Shown here one piece after another: positions 1-9,375 of a stretch of DNA of 64,000 nucleotides. This DNA comes from Muribaculum gordoncarteri. Its GTDB lineage: Bacteria > Bacteroidota > Bacteroidia > Bacteroidales > Muribaculaceae. The notes below the pieces were generated by a model. The model worked only from the letters and a program-made list of their open reading frames with translations, ran no database searches and had not been told where the DNA came from. A program made the position numbers and the translations under genes. Where the stretch lies: assembly GCF_004803695.1 (NCBI RefSeq), contig NZ_CP039393.1:2356001-2420000 (forward strand). The letters are read 5' to 3'. Position 1 is the first letter of the stretch, and each line of letters opens with the position of its first letter.

Positions 1-99
1 TCGGGCATCGGAGGCATAGTTATCAACAAAAAGTGGCATTTATCAACATTTAACTCATTTTGAGCACAATAGTAGAGGCTTCATTGATTATATTTTTTT

Positions 100-107
100 T
101 ATCTTTG
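100..107 (+). promoter_or_regulatory. -7 promoter box for parAB
   Basis: TATCTTTG matches the Bacteroidetes -7 consensus TAnnTTTG and lies 24 bases before the parA start. No TTTG is present at the usual upstream distance, so the -33 element is weak. Confidence 0.5.
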
Positions 108-131
108 CAATGCTAATTGTAACTACACACT

Positions 132-920
132 ATGGGTAAAATCATTGCAATCGCCAATCAGAAAGGCGGCGTGGGAAAAACCACAACAACAATCAATCTT
201 GCCGCCTCACTTGCCAATCAAGGCAAGAAAGTGCTCATAATCGATGCCGACCCGCAGGCCAACGCCACATCAGGCTATGGCATAGACCCCAAAAGCATGT
301 CATCGTCGATCTATGAGTGCCTTGTCGACGACTACCCCATCGACGGCTCGCAGGTTGCCACCTGTGTCAAGGGGCTTGACCTCGTTGGCTCGCGCATCGA
401 CCTTGCGGGAGCCGAGCTTGAGCTCGTGAGCAAGCCCAATCGCGAAAAAATCCTGCGCAACGTACTCGCCTCGATAAGCGACAAATACGACTATATACTC
501 ATCGACTGCTCGCCGTCGCTCGGACTGATAACCGTCAACGCCCTCACAGCGGCCAATTCCGTGATAATACCGGTACAAGCCGAATACTTCGCCCTGGAAG
601 GCATCAGCAAGCTGCTCAACACCATACGCATAATCAAGTCGAAGCTCAATCCCTCGCTCGAAATCGAAGGATTCCTGCTCACGATGTATGACGCACGCCT
701 GCGCCTCGCCAACCAGATATACGAAGAGCTGAAAGGCCACTTCGGCGACATGGTGTTCAACACCGTCATTCCCCGCAACATCAGGCTCAGCGAAGCTCCG
801 TCACACGGACTCCCCGCCCTCATCTACGACCCGGAAAGCCGAGGAGCCACAAGCCACACCATGCTGGCCAAAGAGCTCATCGCAAAGTCGCGAAAGGCCG
901 CCGTCGAGCAACCTGCATAA
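132..920 (+). CDS. parA: Chromosome-partitioning ATPase ParA (Soj)
   Basis: This is a 262-residue ParA/Soj-type P-loop ATPase that drives origin segregation together with ParB. The deviant Walker A motif KGGVGKTTTT lies at residues 11-20, right after the first beta strand, as is typical of chromosomal ParA. The DCSPSLG Walker B region and the PVQAEYFALEG segment are present. It starts at ATG, 24 bases after a TAnnTTTG promoter box, and ParB follows after 48 bases, so the two form a par operon. Length and motifs are normal. No parS site is visible nearby. Confidence 0.97.
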   Translation: MGKIIAIANQKGGVGKTTTTINLAASLANQGKKVLIIDADPQANATSGYGIDPKSMSSSIYECLVDDYPIDGSQVATCVKGLDLVGSRIDLAGAELELVSKPNREKILRNVLASISDKYDYILIDCSPSLGLITVNALTAANSVIIPVQAEYFALEGISKLLNTIRIIKSKLNPSLEIEGFLLTMYDARLRLANQIYEELKGHFGDMVFNTVIPRNIRLSEAPSHGLPALIYDPESRGATSHTMLAKELIAKSRKAAVEQPA

Positions 921-968
921 TTTACATTTTGTTTCACTCTCCTAAACCTCTCTACACAACGACAAGAC

Positions 969-1865
969 ATGGCATCACCTAAACGTAACGCACTCGGGCG
1001 AGGACTTGACTCGCTAATATCGATGGACGATGTTCCCGCACGCGGATCATCGGCTATAAACGACATCGATGTCGAACTAATATCACCCAATCCCGACCAA
1101 CCACGAACCACATTTGACGAAGAGGCTCTTGACGAACTCGCCACATCGATTCGCGAGTTGGGAATAATACAGCCCCTCTCGTTACGTAAAACCGGGCCCA
1201 ATTCCTATCAGATAATCGCCGGCGAACGACGCTACCGCGCCGCCATAAAAGCCGGACTGACATCGGTGCCGGCCTATATACGCACGGCCAACGACAGCGA
1301 GCTCACCGAGATGGCCCTGATTGAGAACATACAGCGCGAGGACCTCAACGCCATTGAGATAGCCCTTACATTCCGCAAGCTCATCGACCAGTACAACCTC
1401 ACTCAGGAACGCCTCAGCGAGCGCATCGGAAAGAAACGCGCCACCGTGGCCAACTTCCTGCGCCTGCTCAAGCTGCCCGCCGAAGTGCAGCTCGGACTTC
1501 GCGACAAGCGCGTCGACATGGGTCACGCACGTGCGCTGCTCACCATCGACAAGCCATCGCTGCAGCTGAAGCTATATAACGAAATCATAAAACAGGGACT
1601 TTCAGTGCGAAAAGTCGAAGAGCTGGCCAAAGCCTATCAGGCCGCCGAAGAGAACGGAGAGATGCCACCCCGCCAATCCAAGCCGGCAATGAGCAACAAG
1701 GACTTCGACATTCTTAAAAAACATTTAAGCGCATCGTTCCGCACCCCCGTTCAGTTCACCTGCAACCCTCAGGGACGCGGAAAAATCACATTTCCATTCA
1801 AGAATGAGGATGAACTTGCGCAATTAATTGCTATCTTTGACACAATAAAACATTCCGACAACTGA
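969..1865 (+). CDS. parB: Chromosome-partitioning protein ParB (Spo0J)
   Basis: This 298-residue protein is the centromere-binding CTPase partner of ParA. It begins with the short Arg-rich segment (RNALGRGLDSL) that chromosomal ParB proteins use to contact ParA. The ParB/Srx domain follows, with the GERRYRAAIKAGL nucleotide-binding motif and the ENIQREDLNAIE segment at about residues 80-125. A helix-turn-helix region (TQERLSERIGKKRATVANFLRLL) and a C-terminal dimerisation domain complete it. It lies in the same operon as parA. Confidence 0.97.
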   Translation: MASPKRNALGRGLDSLISMDDVPARGSSAINDIDVELISPNPDQPRTTFDEEALDELATSIRELGIIQPLSLRKTGPNSYQIIAGERRYRAAIKAGLTSVPAYIRTANDSELTEMALIENIQREDLNAIEIALTFRKLIDQYNLTQERLSERIGKKRATVANFLRLLKLPAEVQLGLRDKRVDMGHARALLTIDKPSLQLKLYNEIIKQGLSVRKVEELAKAYQAAEENGEMPPRQSKPAMSNKDFDILKKHLSASFRTPVQFTCNPQGRGKITFPFKNEDELAQLIAIFDTIKHSDN

Positions 1866-1938
1866 CATGCCGGGAATCGATTGATTTCGCTCATTATGCT
1901 ATAGCCATTCAATCGACTGTTCATCAACAACATAAACA

Positions 1939-2835
1939 ATGAGCAAAGGTCAAGACCGCAATAAATACGATAAATTGGACCTATCGACGAGAATAGTGAT
2001 TTTAGGATTAATATTCACGTTGGTATTCCCTTTTAACATTTTTTCAGCAACTGATTCACCACAACGGCCTCAACTTCCACGGAAACCGATAAAAATCGAG
2101 GAGCCCGACAATACCACTCCCAATGATCCCGTTCAGGCTGAGCCCGACTTGAGCGAATTTCCCGACTCGATGTGGCTCACCGTGCCGCGTCATCAGCGCG
2201 TGGAGGTAGTAGGCGACTCGGTTGAGTTTACCGGCGACAGCCTTAAAGTGACGCAGATAGCAGTAGTGCCTGTCGAAACCGACACCACGGCAACCGCGAA
2301 AAATCCCGACGACGAATTTGACCCCGACTACGTGGTGAGGGACTTCAACCCCGACCCCACGAGGGCTGTGTGGATGTCGGCGCTGTTTCCCGGCCTTGGA
2401 CAGCTCTACAACCGCCGCTACTGGAAACTCCCCATCGTAATAGGCGGATTCATGGGCCTCGGCTACGCCACATCGTGGAACAACCGCATGCTCAACGATT
2501 ACACCCAGGCCTATCGTGACCTGATGGACAACGACCCGTCGACCAAAAGCTATATGGACTTCTTCCCGCCCAATGCAAAGGAAGAGGATCTCAACCGCTC
2601 ATGGATGGAGCGCACCTTCAAAGCCCGCAAGGACTTCTATCGCCGCAACCGCGACCTTTGCATAATATGCATGGTAGGCGTCTATCTCATCGCTATGGTC
2701 GACGCCTATGTCGATGCGTCACTGTCGCACTTCGACATCTCTCCCGACTTGACAATGGATGTGTATCCCACTCTGATTCCCGACACCCGCAACTCAAGAG
2801 TAGGCATCGGGCTACAGTGGGCTCTTAATTTTTAA
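1939..2835 (+). CDS. DUF5683 membrane protein
   Basis: This 298-residue Bacteroidetes protein contains a DUF5683 domain in its C-terminal half, around ALFPGLGQLYNRRYWKLPIV and the following helices. There is an N-terminal hydrophobic segment at about residues 18-36. A Pro/Asp-rich linker follows, and then membrane segments near GGFMGLGYATSW and IICMVGVYLIAMVDAYVDAS. It sits between parAB and an MltD-like lytic transglycosylase, an order I recall from other Bacteroidales. The function is unknown. Coupling to envelope growth is only a guess from context. Confidence 0.85.
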   Translation: MSKGQDRNKYDKLDLSTRIVILGLIFTLVFPFNIFSATDSPQRPQLPRKPIKIEEPDNTTPNDPVQAEPDLSEFPDSMWLTVPRHQRVEVVGDSVEFTGDSLKVTQIAVVPVETDTTATAKNPDDEFDPDYVVRDFNPDPTRAVWMSALFPGLGQLYNRRYWKLPIVIGGFMGLGYATSWNNRMLNDYTQAYRDLMDNDPSTKSYMDFFPPNAKEEDLNRSWMERTFKARKDFYRRNRDLCIICMVGVYLIAMVDAYVDASLSHFDISPDLTMDVYPTLIPDTRNSRVGIGLQWALNF

Positions 2836-2857
2836 TCTCTACCACCTGACCACCGAA

Positions 2858-4573
2858 ATGAATAAATTTGTCACATCGTTATTGCTTATAGCATCGTCAC
2901 TGGCAGTAAGCGCCGCCTCATCGATTCTGACTTTAAAAAATTCGATTACCGACAATTCAATCATATATCCCGAAAGTTTTGAAACCGACACCCACAAGAT
3001 GATGCAAAACTGGTACCTTAAGAACTATGCGGTTCTTAACGACAGTTATGCCAAAACACCTGTGGTGAATGCAACCGACGAGGAGTACATAAAGCGTCTT
3101 TCATCGATGCCCACCGAAATCGAGATGCCCTACAACCAGGTTGTGCGCTCCTACATCAACATGTATGTGCAGCGTCGTCGCGACCTCGTGGAGAGCATGC
3201 TCGGAATGAGCCTCTACTATATGCCGATATTCGAGCAGGCACTCGAGCGGAAAGGTCTTCCCCTCGAACTGCGTTACCTCCCGGTGATTGAGTCGGCGTT
3301 GAACCCCGATGCGGTGTCACGCGCCGGAGCCACTGGACTGTGGCAATTCATGCTCCCCACCGCAAGAGGACTTGGACTGGAAATAAACACTCTCGTCGAC
3401 GAGCGTCGCGACCCATACGCGTCGTCGGAAGCCGCCGCCACCTACCTTAAGCAGCTCTACGACATGTACAACGACTGGTCGCTCGCCATCGCCGCCTACA
3501 ACTGCGGCCCCGGCAACGTTAACAAGGCATTGCGTCGTGCAGGAGGCGAAAACAAGGACTTCTGGAGCATCTACTACCTGCTGCCGGCCGAAACCCGAGG
3601 CTATGTTCCCGCCTTCATCGCTGCCAACTACGTGATGAACTACTACAACCAGCACAACATAAGCCCGGCACTCGCCAAGCGTCCGATAATAACCGACTCG
3701 GTACACGTGAACAAGCGCGTGCATCTGCAACAGATTGCCGACATACTCAATCTACCCATCGAAGAGATACGTGTGCTGAATCCGCAATATCGCCGCGATG
3801 TGATTCCCGGTGATGTGCGCCCCTACTCCCTCGTGCTGCCGTCGATGCAGGTCTACAGCTACATCATGAGCGAGGACAGCATCCTGTCGCACGACTACAA
3901 CCGTTACGCCCGACGCAAAGTGGTCGAGCCCGTGACAACAATCGACGACGACCCCGACAGCGACTATGTGACAAAACTTGTTGTCAAAAGACACGTAGTG
4001 AAAAAAGGCGAAACACTATCGAAGATAGCAAAGCGCTACGGAGTCAAGACAGCCGACATAAAGAAGTGGAACGGACTGCGCAAGAACTCGCTTCGCGCCG
4101 GTTCGACACTGAAGATAAACACCTACGAGCGTGTTGCACGTGTAAAGGAACCGGAACCCGAACCCAAAACGGAAACTACCGACGACAGCAGCCTTGCAGC
4201 AGCCGAAAGCACGCAAGCGCAGGACGACGAGCCTAACTCGGGCACAGTGCAGCCGGCCGAAACCTTAGTGACCGACTCGACCGAAACAGCCTCGCAGGAA
4301 AGCGCAGCCCCCAAAGCCGAGAAGCCTGTTGAAAAAGAGAAAACCGTAGAAAAGCCCGCGCCCAAGAAGAGCGCAGCCAAGGAAAAAACCGCAGCCAAGG
4401 AGAAGGCCGCGGCAAAGCCCTCCTACACCTATCACACCGTAAAGAGAGGTGAAACACTCTCCAAAATCGCCCGCAAATACCGAGGCGTGACAATAGCCGA
4501 CATACAGAAAGCCAACGGCATCAGCGGCTCGGCAATTCAGGCAGGACAGAAACTGAAGATTCCCCGCAAGTAA
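2858..4573 (+). CDS. Lytic transglycosylase with two LysM domains (MltD-like)
   Basis: This 571-residue exported protein is predicted to cleave peptidoglycan glycan strands. It has an N-terminal signal peptide. The SLT domain carries the probable catalytic Glu145 (in LPVIESALNP), the GATGLWQFM motif and the AIAAYNCGPGNV motif. Two LysM peptidoglycan-binding domains lie near residues 377-422 and 522-569, both with HxVKxGETLSKIA cores. They are joined by an Ala/Lys/Glu-rich, probably disordered linker. It starts 22 bases after the DUF5683 gene, and a strong terminator ends the unit. Confidence 0.92.
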   Translation: MNKFVTSLLLIASSLAVSAASSILTLKNSITDNSIIYPESFETDTHKMMQNWYLKNYAVLNDSYAKTPVVNATDEEYIKRLSSMPTEIEMPYNQVVRSYINMYVQRRRDLVESMLGMSLYYMPIFEQALERKGLPLELRYLPVIESALNPDAVSRAGATGLWQFMLPTARGLGLEINTLVDERRDPYASSEAAATYLKQLYDMYNDWSLAIAAYNCGPGNVNKALRRAGGENKDFWSIYYLLPAETRGYVPAFIAANYVMNYYNQHNISPALAKRPIITDSVHVNKRVHLQQIADILNLPIEEIRVLNPQYRRDVIPGDVRPYSLVLPSMQVYSYIMSEDSILSHDYNRYARRKVVEPVTTIDDDPDSDYVTKLVVKRHVVKKGETLSKIAKRYGVKTADIKKWNGLRKNSLRAGSTLKINTYERVARVKEPEPEPKTETTDDSSLAAAESTQAQDDEPNSGTVQPAETLVTDSTETASQESAAPKAEKPVEKEKTVEKPAPKKSAAKEKTAAKEKAAAKPSYTYHTVKRGETLSKIARKYRGVTIADIQKANGISGSAIQAGQKLKIPRK

Positions 4574-4600
4574 TCCCGCTCAAAAAAACATATTCCCATA

Positions 4601-4641
4601 AGCAAGGTGCATCGTTTACAAATGATGCACCTTGCTCATTT
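4601..4641 (+). terminator. Rho-independent terminator after the MltD gene
   Basis: A perfect 13-bp inverted repeat (AGCAAGGTGCATC / GATGCACCTTGCT, arms 4601-4613 and 4624-4636) with a 10-base loop is followed by CATTTTTAC. It lies 27 bases after the lytic transglycosylase stop codon. Confidence 0.85.
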
Positions 4642-4655
4642 TTACGCCAAATAAC

Positions 4656-4686
4656 TTTACCGTCCACAAATATTTCAATAACTTTG
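4656..4686 (+). promoter_or_regulatory. Promoter of the tricorn-like protease
   Basis: TAACTTTG (4679-4686) fits TAnnTTTG. TTTA (4656-4659) sits exactly 19 bases upstream as an imperfect -33 element. The gene start at 4725 lies 38 bases downstream. Confidence 0.55.
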
Positions 4687-4724
4687 TAACTCATTGCATT
4701 ATAAAAAACCAATCAATACATAGA

Positions 4725-7700
4725 ATGAAAAAATTACTTTTACCATTGGCCTTTGCATCAATTGCAGCGACCTCATGGGCTGTCACTCCGCTATGGTTGC
4801 GCGATGTGAAAATATCGCCCGACGGCAGCTCTATTGCGTTCACCTATAAAGGTGACATATACAAAGTGGCGGCTAACGGAGGCACGGCACAACGCCTCAC
4901 CACCCAACCGTCCTACGAATCCAACCCCGTGTGGTCGCCCGACGGCAAGAGCATCGCGTTTGCCAGTGACCGTAACGGCAACATGGATGTCTACCTGATG
5001 TCGGCCAACGGAGGTAAAGCCACCCGACTTACGACCAACTCCACCAACGAGATTCCCGAATCATTCACTCCCGACGGCAAAAACGTGCTCTTCTCGGCCG
5101 CGATACAGGATGTAGCATCAAGCGCACAGTTCCCCTCGTCACGCCTCACCGAGGTCTACAGCGTGCCCGTGACGGGAGGCCGCATAACACAGCTTCTCAG
5201 CACACCCGCATTGCAGATAAGCTACTCGCTCGACGGCGACTTCTTCCTCTACAACGACCAGAAGGGATTTGAGGACGAATGGCGCAAGCATCACACCTCA
5301 TCGGTGACCCGCGATGTGTGTCGTTACGACACAAAGACCGGCAAGCACACCAATCTCACCAACCGCGCCGGCGAGGACCGCAATCCCGTCATGTCGGTCG
5401 ACGGCAAGACCGTCTACCTGCTGAGCGAGCGCAACGGCAACACGTTCAATGTCTACTCGTTCCCCATCGACAATCCGTCGGCGGTAAAGCAGCTCACTAA
5501 CTTCAAGACCCATCCCGTGCGCTTCCTTTCACAGGGCGCCGACGGAACTCTCGCATTCACCTATGACGGCGAGATATACACCAAGAAGGGCGATGCCGCA
5601 CCGCGCAAAGTCAACATCGACCTGATGCTCGACGAGGAGAATCCCATAAAGAAATACAGCGTAAGCTCATCCAACGAAGCCACTGTATCGCCCGATGGCA
5701 AGCAGGTGGCCTTCGTCAACCGAGGCGAACTGTTTGTGACATCGGTTGAATACCCCACCACCAAGCAGATTACATCGACTCCGGCCGCCGAGCGTCAACC
5801 GGCATGGGCTCCCGACAACCGCACAATCGCCTACACAAGCGAGCGCGAGGGACACCCTAATATATATGTGGCAAAAATCAACCGCAAAGATGACGCCAAC
5901 TTCCCCAATGCAACACTCATCGATGAAACTCCGCTCGTAAAAGCCAATGATGGCGTAGAGCGCACCTATCCCAAGTATTCGCCCGACGGCAAGGAGATAG
6001 CCTTCATCCAGGATCGCCGCAAGCTCATGGTGATGAATCTCGACACCAAGAAAGTGCGTCAGATTACCGACGGCTCGACCTATCCCGAGCGTAACGGCGG
6101 ATTTGACTACAAGTGGTCGCCCGACGGAAAGTGGTTTGTCATCGAATTGACCGGCAACGGACACGAACCCTACAGCGACATCGCAATCGTAAACGCCACC
6201 GGCACCCCGAAGGTCACCAACATCACCCGCTCATCCTACTTCGACATGGAACCCCAATGGGTAATGGACGGCAATGCCATCGCCTTTGTTTCCGACCGTT
6301 ACGGCTTGAGAAGTCACGCATCATGGGGCTCGCAGAACGACATCATGCTTGCATTCCTCAACCAGGACGCCTACGACAAGTATCGTCTTAGCAAGGAGGA
6401 TTACGAGTTGCGCAAGGAGCTCGAAAAGCAGCAGAAGAAGGACAAGAAGAACGACGACAAGAAAGAGAAGTCGGCCGAAAGTGACGACGATACCGATGAC
6501 ATCGTTGTGGAGCTTGACGGAATCGAGGACCGAATCGTTCGTGTAACTCCCGCGTCAAGTGACATTGGCGGATACATCTTCAGCAAGGACGGTGAGAACC
6601 TCTACTACCTCGCTGCATTTGAAAAAGCCTACGACCTGTGGAAAATCAATCTGCGCAAGCGTGATGTAAGGCTTATCAACAAGCTCAACACATCGCCTCT
6701 CAACTTCGGAATGGACAAGAAGGGCGACAACATATTCCTTCTCGGAAGCTCGTCGCTCAAAAAGATGAATGCCAACTCCGAGTCAATGACCCCGATAACA
6801 TTCTCGGCTATATTGAAACTCGATCCCGCAGCTGAGCGCGAGTACATGTTTGACTACGTTAAGCAGGAGGAGAAGGAGCGTTTCTACAACAAGAACATGC
6901 ACGGCATCGACTGGGAAGCAATGACCAAGGCCTATCGCAAGTTCCTGCCCCACATCAACAACAACTACGACTTTGCCGAACTGCTCAGCGAATTGCTCGG
7001 CGAGCTTAATGTGTCACACACCGGCGGACGCTATCGCCCCTCATCGTCGGGCGACCGCACGGCAAGCCTCGGCCTGCTCTACGACTGGACCTATACCGGA
7101 AAGGGTCTTAAAGTGGACGAGATTATCGAAAAAGGCCCGTTTGACCGCAAGAACAGCGACATAACCGTAGGATGCATAATCGAAAAGATCAACGGCGAAA
7201 CTATCGACAACAATACCGACTACACCGCGATATTCAACGATATTGCCGGCAAGAAGACGCTCGTGACAATCCACAATCCGGCCGACAACAAGACTTGGGA
7301 CGAGGTTATACTCCCCATCAGCTCGGGCACGATGAACACCTTGCTTTACAACCGCTGGGTTAAGCAACGCGCAGCCGATGTCGACAAATGGTCGGGCGGC
7401 CGTCTTGGATACGTACACCTTGAGTCGATGGACGATGCAAGCTACCGCACAATCTATGCCGACCTGCTCGGAAAGTATGTCGACAAGGACGGAATCGTAA
7501 TCGACACACGCTGGAACGGAGGCGGACGACTCCACGAGGATATCGAAGTGCTGTTCAGCGGCAAGAAATATCTCACTCAGGTGATACGCGGAGAGGATAT
7601 ATGTGACATGCCGAGCCGTCGCTGGAACAAGCCCAGCATCATGGTACAATGTGAGGCCAACTACAGTAACGCGCACGGAACTCCCTGGGTCTACAAGCAC

Positions 7701-7958
7701 CTCAACCTCGGCAAACTCGTGGGAATGCCCGTCCCCGGCACAATGACCAGCGTCAACTGGGTGACCATGCAGGATCCCTCGCTCGTATTCGGAATCCCCG
7801 TCATAGGCTACCGCACAGCCGAAGGCAACTATCTTGAAAACAGCCAGCTTGAGCCCGATTTCAAGGTTGTCAACGAGCCCGGAGTCATCGTGACAGGAGA
7901 GGACCAGCAGCTTCGCAAAGCCGTCGAAGAACTCCTGAAGGAAATCGACGCAAAATAA
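4725..7958 (+). CDS. Tricorn-like protease: beta-propeller, PDZ and S41 peptidase
   Basis: This is an exported S41-family serine protease of 1077 residues. The start at MKKLLLPLAFASIAA gives a clean signal peptide. An in-frame upstream ATG at 4632 would lie before the promoter box and is rejected. The N-terminal half consists of WD40-like/PD40 repeats (repeated SPDG motifs) forming beta-propellers. A Lys/Glu/Asp-rich stretch at about residues 564-592 follows, then a PDZ domain near 780-860 and the S41 core. The probable nucleophile is Ser981 in ANYSNAHGTPW. Tricorn relatives degrade peptides, here presumably in the periplasm. It is transcribed alone. Confidence 0.9.
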   Translation: MKKLLLPLAFASIAATSWAVTPLWLRDVKISPDGSSIAFTYKGDIYKVAANGGTAQRLTTQPSYESNPVWSPDGKSIAFASDRNGNMDVYLMSANGGKATRLTTNSTNEIPESFTPDGKNVLFSAAIQDVASSAQFPSSRLTEVYSVPVTGGRITQLLSTPALQISYSLDGDFFLYNDQKGFEDEWRKHHTSSVTRDVCRYDTKTGKHTNLTNRAGEDRNPVMSVDGKTVYLLSERNGNTFNVYSFPIDNPSAVKQLTNFKTHPVRFLSQGADGTLAFTYDGEIYTKKGDAAPRKVNIDLMLDEENPIKKYSVSSSNEATVSPDGKQVAFVNRGELFVTSVEYPTTKQITSTPAAERQPAWAPDNRTIAYTSEREGHPNIYVAKINRKDDANFPNATLIDETPLVKANDGVERTYPKYSPDGKEIAFIQDRRKLMVMNLDTKKVRQITDGSTYPERNGGFDYKWSPDGKWFVIELTGNGHEPYSDIAIVNATGTPKVTNITRSSYFDMEPQWVMDGNAIAFVSDRYGLRSHASWGSQNDIMLAFLNQDAYDKYRLSKEDYELRKELEKQQKKDKKNDDKKEKSAESDDDTDDIVVELDGIEDRIVRVTPASSDIGGYIFSKDGENLYYLAAFEKAYDLWKINLRKRDVRLINKLNTSPLNFGMDKKGDNIFLLGSSSLKKMNANSESMTPITFSAILKLDPAAEREYMFDYVKQEEKERFYNKNMHGIDWEAMTKAYRKFLPHINNNYDFAELLSELLGELNVSHTGGRYRPSSSGDRTASLGLLYDWTYTGKGLKVDEIIEKGPFDRKNSDITVGCIIEKINGETIDNNTDYTAIFNDIAGKKTLVTIHNPADNKTWDEVILPISSGTMNTLLYNRWVKQRAADVDKWSGGRLGYVHLESMDDASYRTIYADLLGKYVDKDGIVIDTRWNGGGRLHEDIEVLFSGKKYLTQVIRGEDICDMPSRRWNKPSIMVQCEANYSNAHGTPWVYKHLNLGKLVGMPVPGTMTSVNWVTMQDPSLVFGIPVIGYRTAEGNYLENSQLEPDFKVVNEPGVIVTGEDQQLRKAVEELLKEIDAK

Positions 7959-7980
7959 CGACAAACTTCATTATCTTTAC

Positions 7981-8017
7981 ATCGCCTCCGATGTGTCGAC
8001 TGACATTCGGAGGCGAT
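7981..8017 (+). terminator. Hairpin after the tricorn-like gene
   Basis: ATCGCCTCCGATGT (7981-7994) pairs with ACATTCGGAGGCGAT (8003-8017) with one bulged base. GCTATTTTAT follows. It lies 22 bases past the stop codon and is a plausible terminator with a poor T-run. Confidence 0.55.
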
Positions 8018-8068
8018 GCTATTTTATACCTGCTCCTGCGGTTGTCGTGTCATGTATAGGTCAGAGCA

Positions 8069-8118
8069 TAAAAAGAACTGCACCCCAAAGTCCTTGTATC
8101 GGACTTTGGGGTGCAGTT
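8069..8118 (-). terminator. Terminator at the end of the glyS-lemA-FKBP unit
   Basis: A perfect 18-bp stem (8076-8093 with 8101-8118, 7-base loop) lies between the convergent tricorn and FKBP genes. Read on the minus strand it is followed by CTTTTTATG. It therefore terminates the FKBP transcript best and may insulate in both directions. Confidence 0.85.
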
Positions 8119-8165
8119 TATCATGACACTGACTCGCCGTTTATCAAGTCAGTAAAAATAATGTA

Positions 8166-8723
8166 CTATTCTTCAATTTCCCAGAAAGGAACGTTTACAA
8201 GCTTGACGCCAAACTTCAGGTTGCTGTAGGGAGGAATCGAGCCTGAACCCGATGCTCCGTAAGCCGACTGGTAAGGAATCAGCACCTCCACCGAGTCGCC
8301 TACATGCATCTCCTGAAGGAGAATGGTCCATCCGGCAATCACACGACCCACCTTTGTGCGGAAAATCGAATCGCCGTAGTCGGCCATAAGCGTATAACTT
8401 GAGTCAAACGGCTCATCGTTATAAAGTCGTCCGATATACTTGACATCGACCGTCGAAGTGTAGTAAGGCTTCAGATTGCCCTGTGTGAGCTTGCGGTCGT
8501 TAAACCAGTGTGCAAGCACATATTGGCCTTTGTCGTAATCGGGGCGAATAGTATCATAATATCGAGTACCGTCAGGATTGAGGCGCTTTCCCTGCTCGGT
8601 AAGCCAGGCATTGTTGGTGTTGCGCCACTCCTTGTACTCATTCCAGTTTTCATCTTCCTCACTGCAAGAAATGAATCCCACTACGAGTCCGATAAATAAA
8701 AATATCAGAGGTAATTTTTTCAT
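8166..8723 (-). CDS. FKBP-type peptidyl-prolyl isomerase lipoprotein
   Basis: This 185-residue protein is a predicted prolyl cis-trans isomerase at the envelope. The N-terminus MKKLPLIFLF leads to a lipobox ending at Cys20 (FISCSEED), so it should be a lipoprotein. The C-terminal FKBP fold shows VDVKYIGRLYNDEPFDSSY, VIAGWTILLQEMHVGDSVEVLIPYQSAYGASGSGSIPPYSNLKF and a closing beta strand. It is the last gene after glyS and lemA on the minus strand, 23 bases behind lemA. Substrates cannot be inferred. Confidence 0.88.
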   Translation of the reverse strand: MKKLPLIFLFIGLVVGFISCSEEDENWNEYKEWRNTNNAWLTEQGKRLNPDGTRYYDTIRPDYDKGQYVLAHWFNDRKLTQGNLKPYYTSTVDVKYIGRLYNDEPFDSSYTLMADYGDSIFRTKVGRVIAGWTILLQEMHVGDSVEVLIPYQSAYGASGSGSIPPYSNLKFGVKLVNVPFWEIEE

Positions 8724-8746
8724 TGAAAATAATTGGTGTTATCGCT

Positions 8747-9331
8747 TTAGAACTGGACGGTGGGAGCCTGCTCGGCACCGGCAGCCGCCTTGAACTGGGG
8801 CTTGGGGTCAAATCCGAACCATCCGGCATAAATATTTGTAGGGAACTTCTTTATCGATGTGTTGTAGTCCTTGACCGATTCAGTGTAGCGTCCGCGAGCT
8901 GTAGTAATGCGATTTTCGGTTCCCTCAAGCTGCACTTGTAGGTCACGGAAATTCTCATTTGCCTTCAGGTCGGGATAGGCTTCGGTAACGGCGAGCAACG
9001 ACTTCAGCGCACCGGTAAGCTCGTTCTGAGCCTCCTGGAAACGCGCAAGAGTTTCCTCGTTCAGGTCATTTACATCGATGTTGACCGATGTAGCCTTGGC
9101 ACGCGCCTCGGTCACCTTGGTGAAGGTTTCCTGCTCGTGTGCGGCATAGCCCTTTACGGTGGCCACGAGGTTAGGTATGAGGTCGGCACGACGCTGATAC
9201 TGGTTTTCCACTTCAGCCCAACTCTGATCGACACTCTGCTGCTTGTCAACGAGTGAGTTGTAGTTGCACGACGAGAGGCCGAGCACGCAAGCGGCTCCGA
9301 CAACCATGAATTTAAGTCTGCTAAGATTCAT
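8747..9331 (-). CDS. lemA: LemA family lipoprotein
   Basis: This 194-residue LemA-family protein has a lipoprotein signal ending at Cys22 (VLGLSSCNYN). The family signature is visible in QQSVDQSWAEVENQYQRRADLIPNLVATVKGYAAHE and in YPDLKANENFRDLQVQLEGTENRI. The GRYTESVKDYNTSIKKFP block and FGFDPKPQF near the end also fit. The fold is a helical bundle of uncertain function at the envelope. It lies 44 bases after glyS and just before the FKBP lipoprotein, probably co-transcribed with both. Confidence 0.92.
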   Translation of the reverse strand: MNLSRLKFMVVGAACVLGLSSCNYNSLVDKQQSVDQSWAEVENQYQRRADLIPNLVATVKGYAAHEQETFTKVTEARAKATSVNIDVNDLNEETLARFQEAQNELTGALKSLLAVTEAYPDLKANENFRDLQVQLEGTENRITTARGRYTESVKDYNTSIKKFPTNIYAGWFGFDPKPQFKAAAGAEQAPTVQF

Positions 9332-9375
9332 AAGGAGGGGGTTTTAGTAAATGTAAGTTTATGTTCATGCACTCT

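Noticed and set aside
926-933. TGTTTCAC as a possible parS centromere half-site between parA and parB
   Set aside because: The partner half (GTGAAACA) is missing: the sequence continues TCTCC. A full parS palindrome is not present in this gap.
7041-7964. A 307-codon open frame on the minus strand inside the tricorn-like gene
   Set aside because: It is antisense to the conserved PDZ-S41 coding region, has no recognisable domain, and follows from the codon bias of the plus-strand gene.
7993-8229. A 78-codon open frame between the convergent tricorn-like and FKBP genes
   Set aside because: It runs through two terminator hairpins and into the FKBP gene, and has no domain or promoter of its own.
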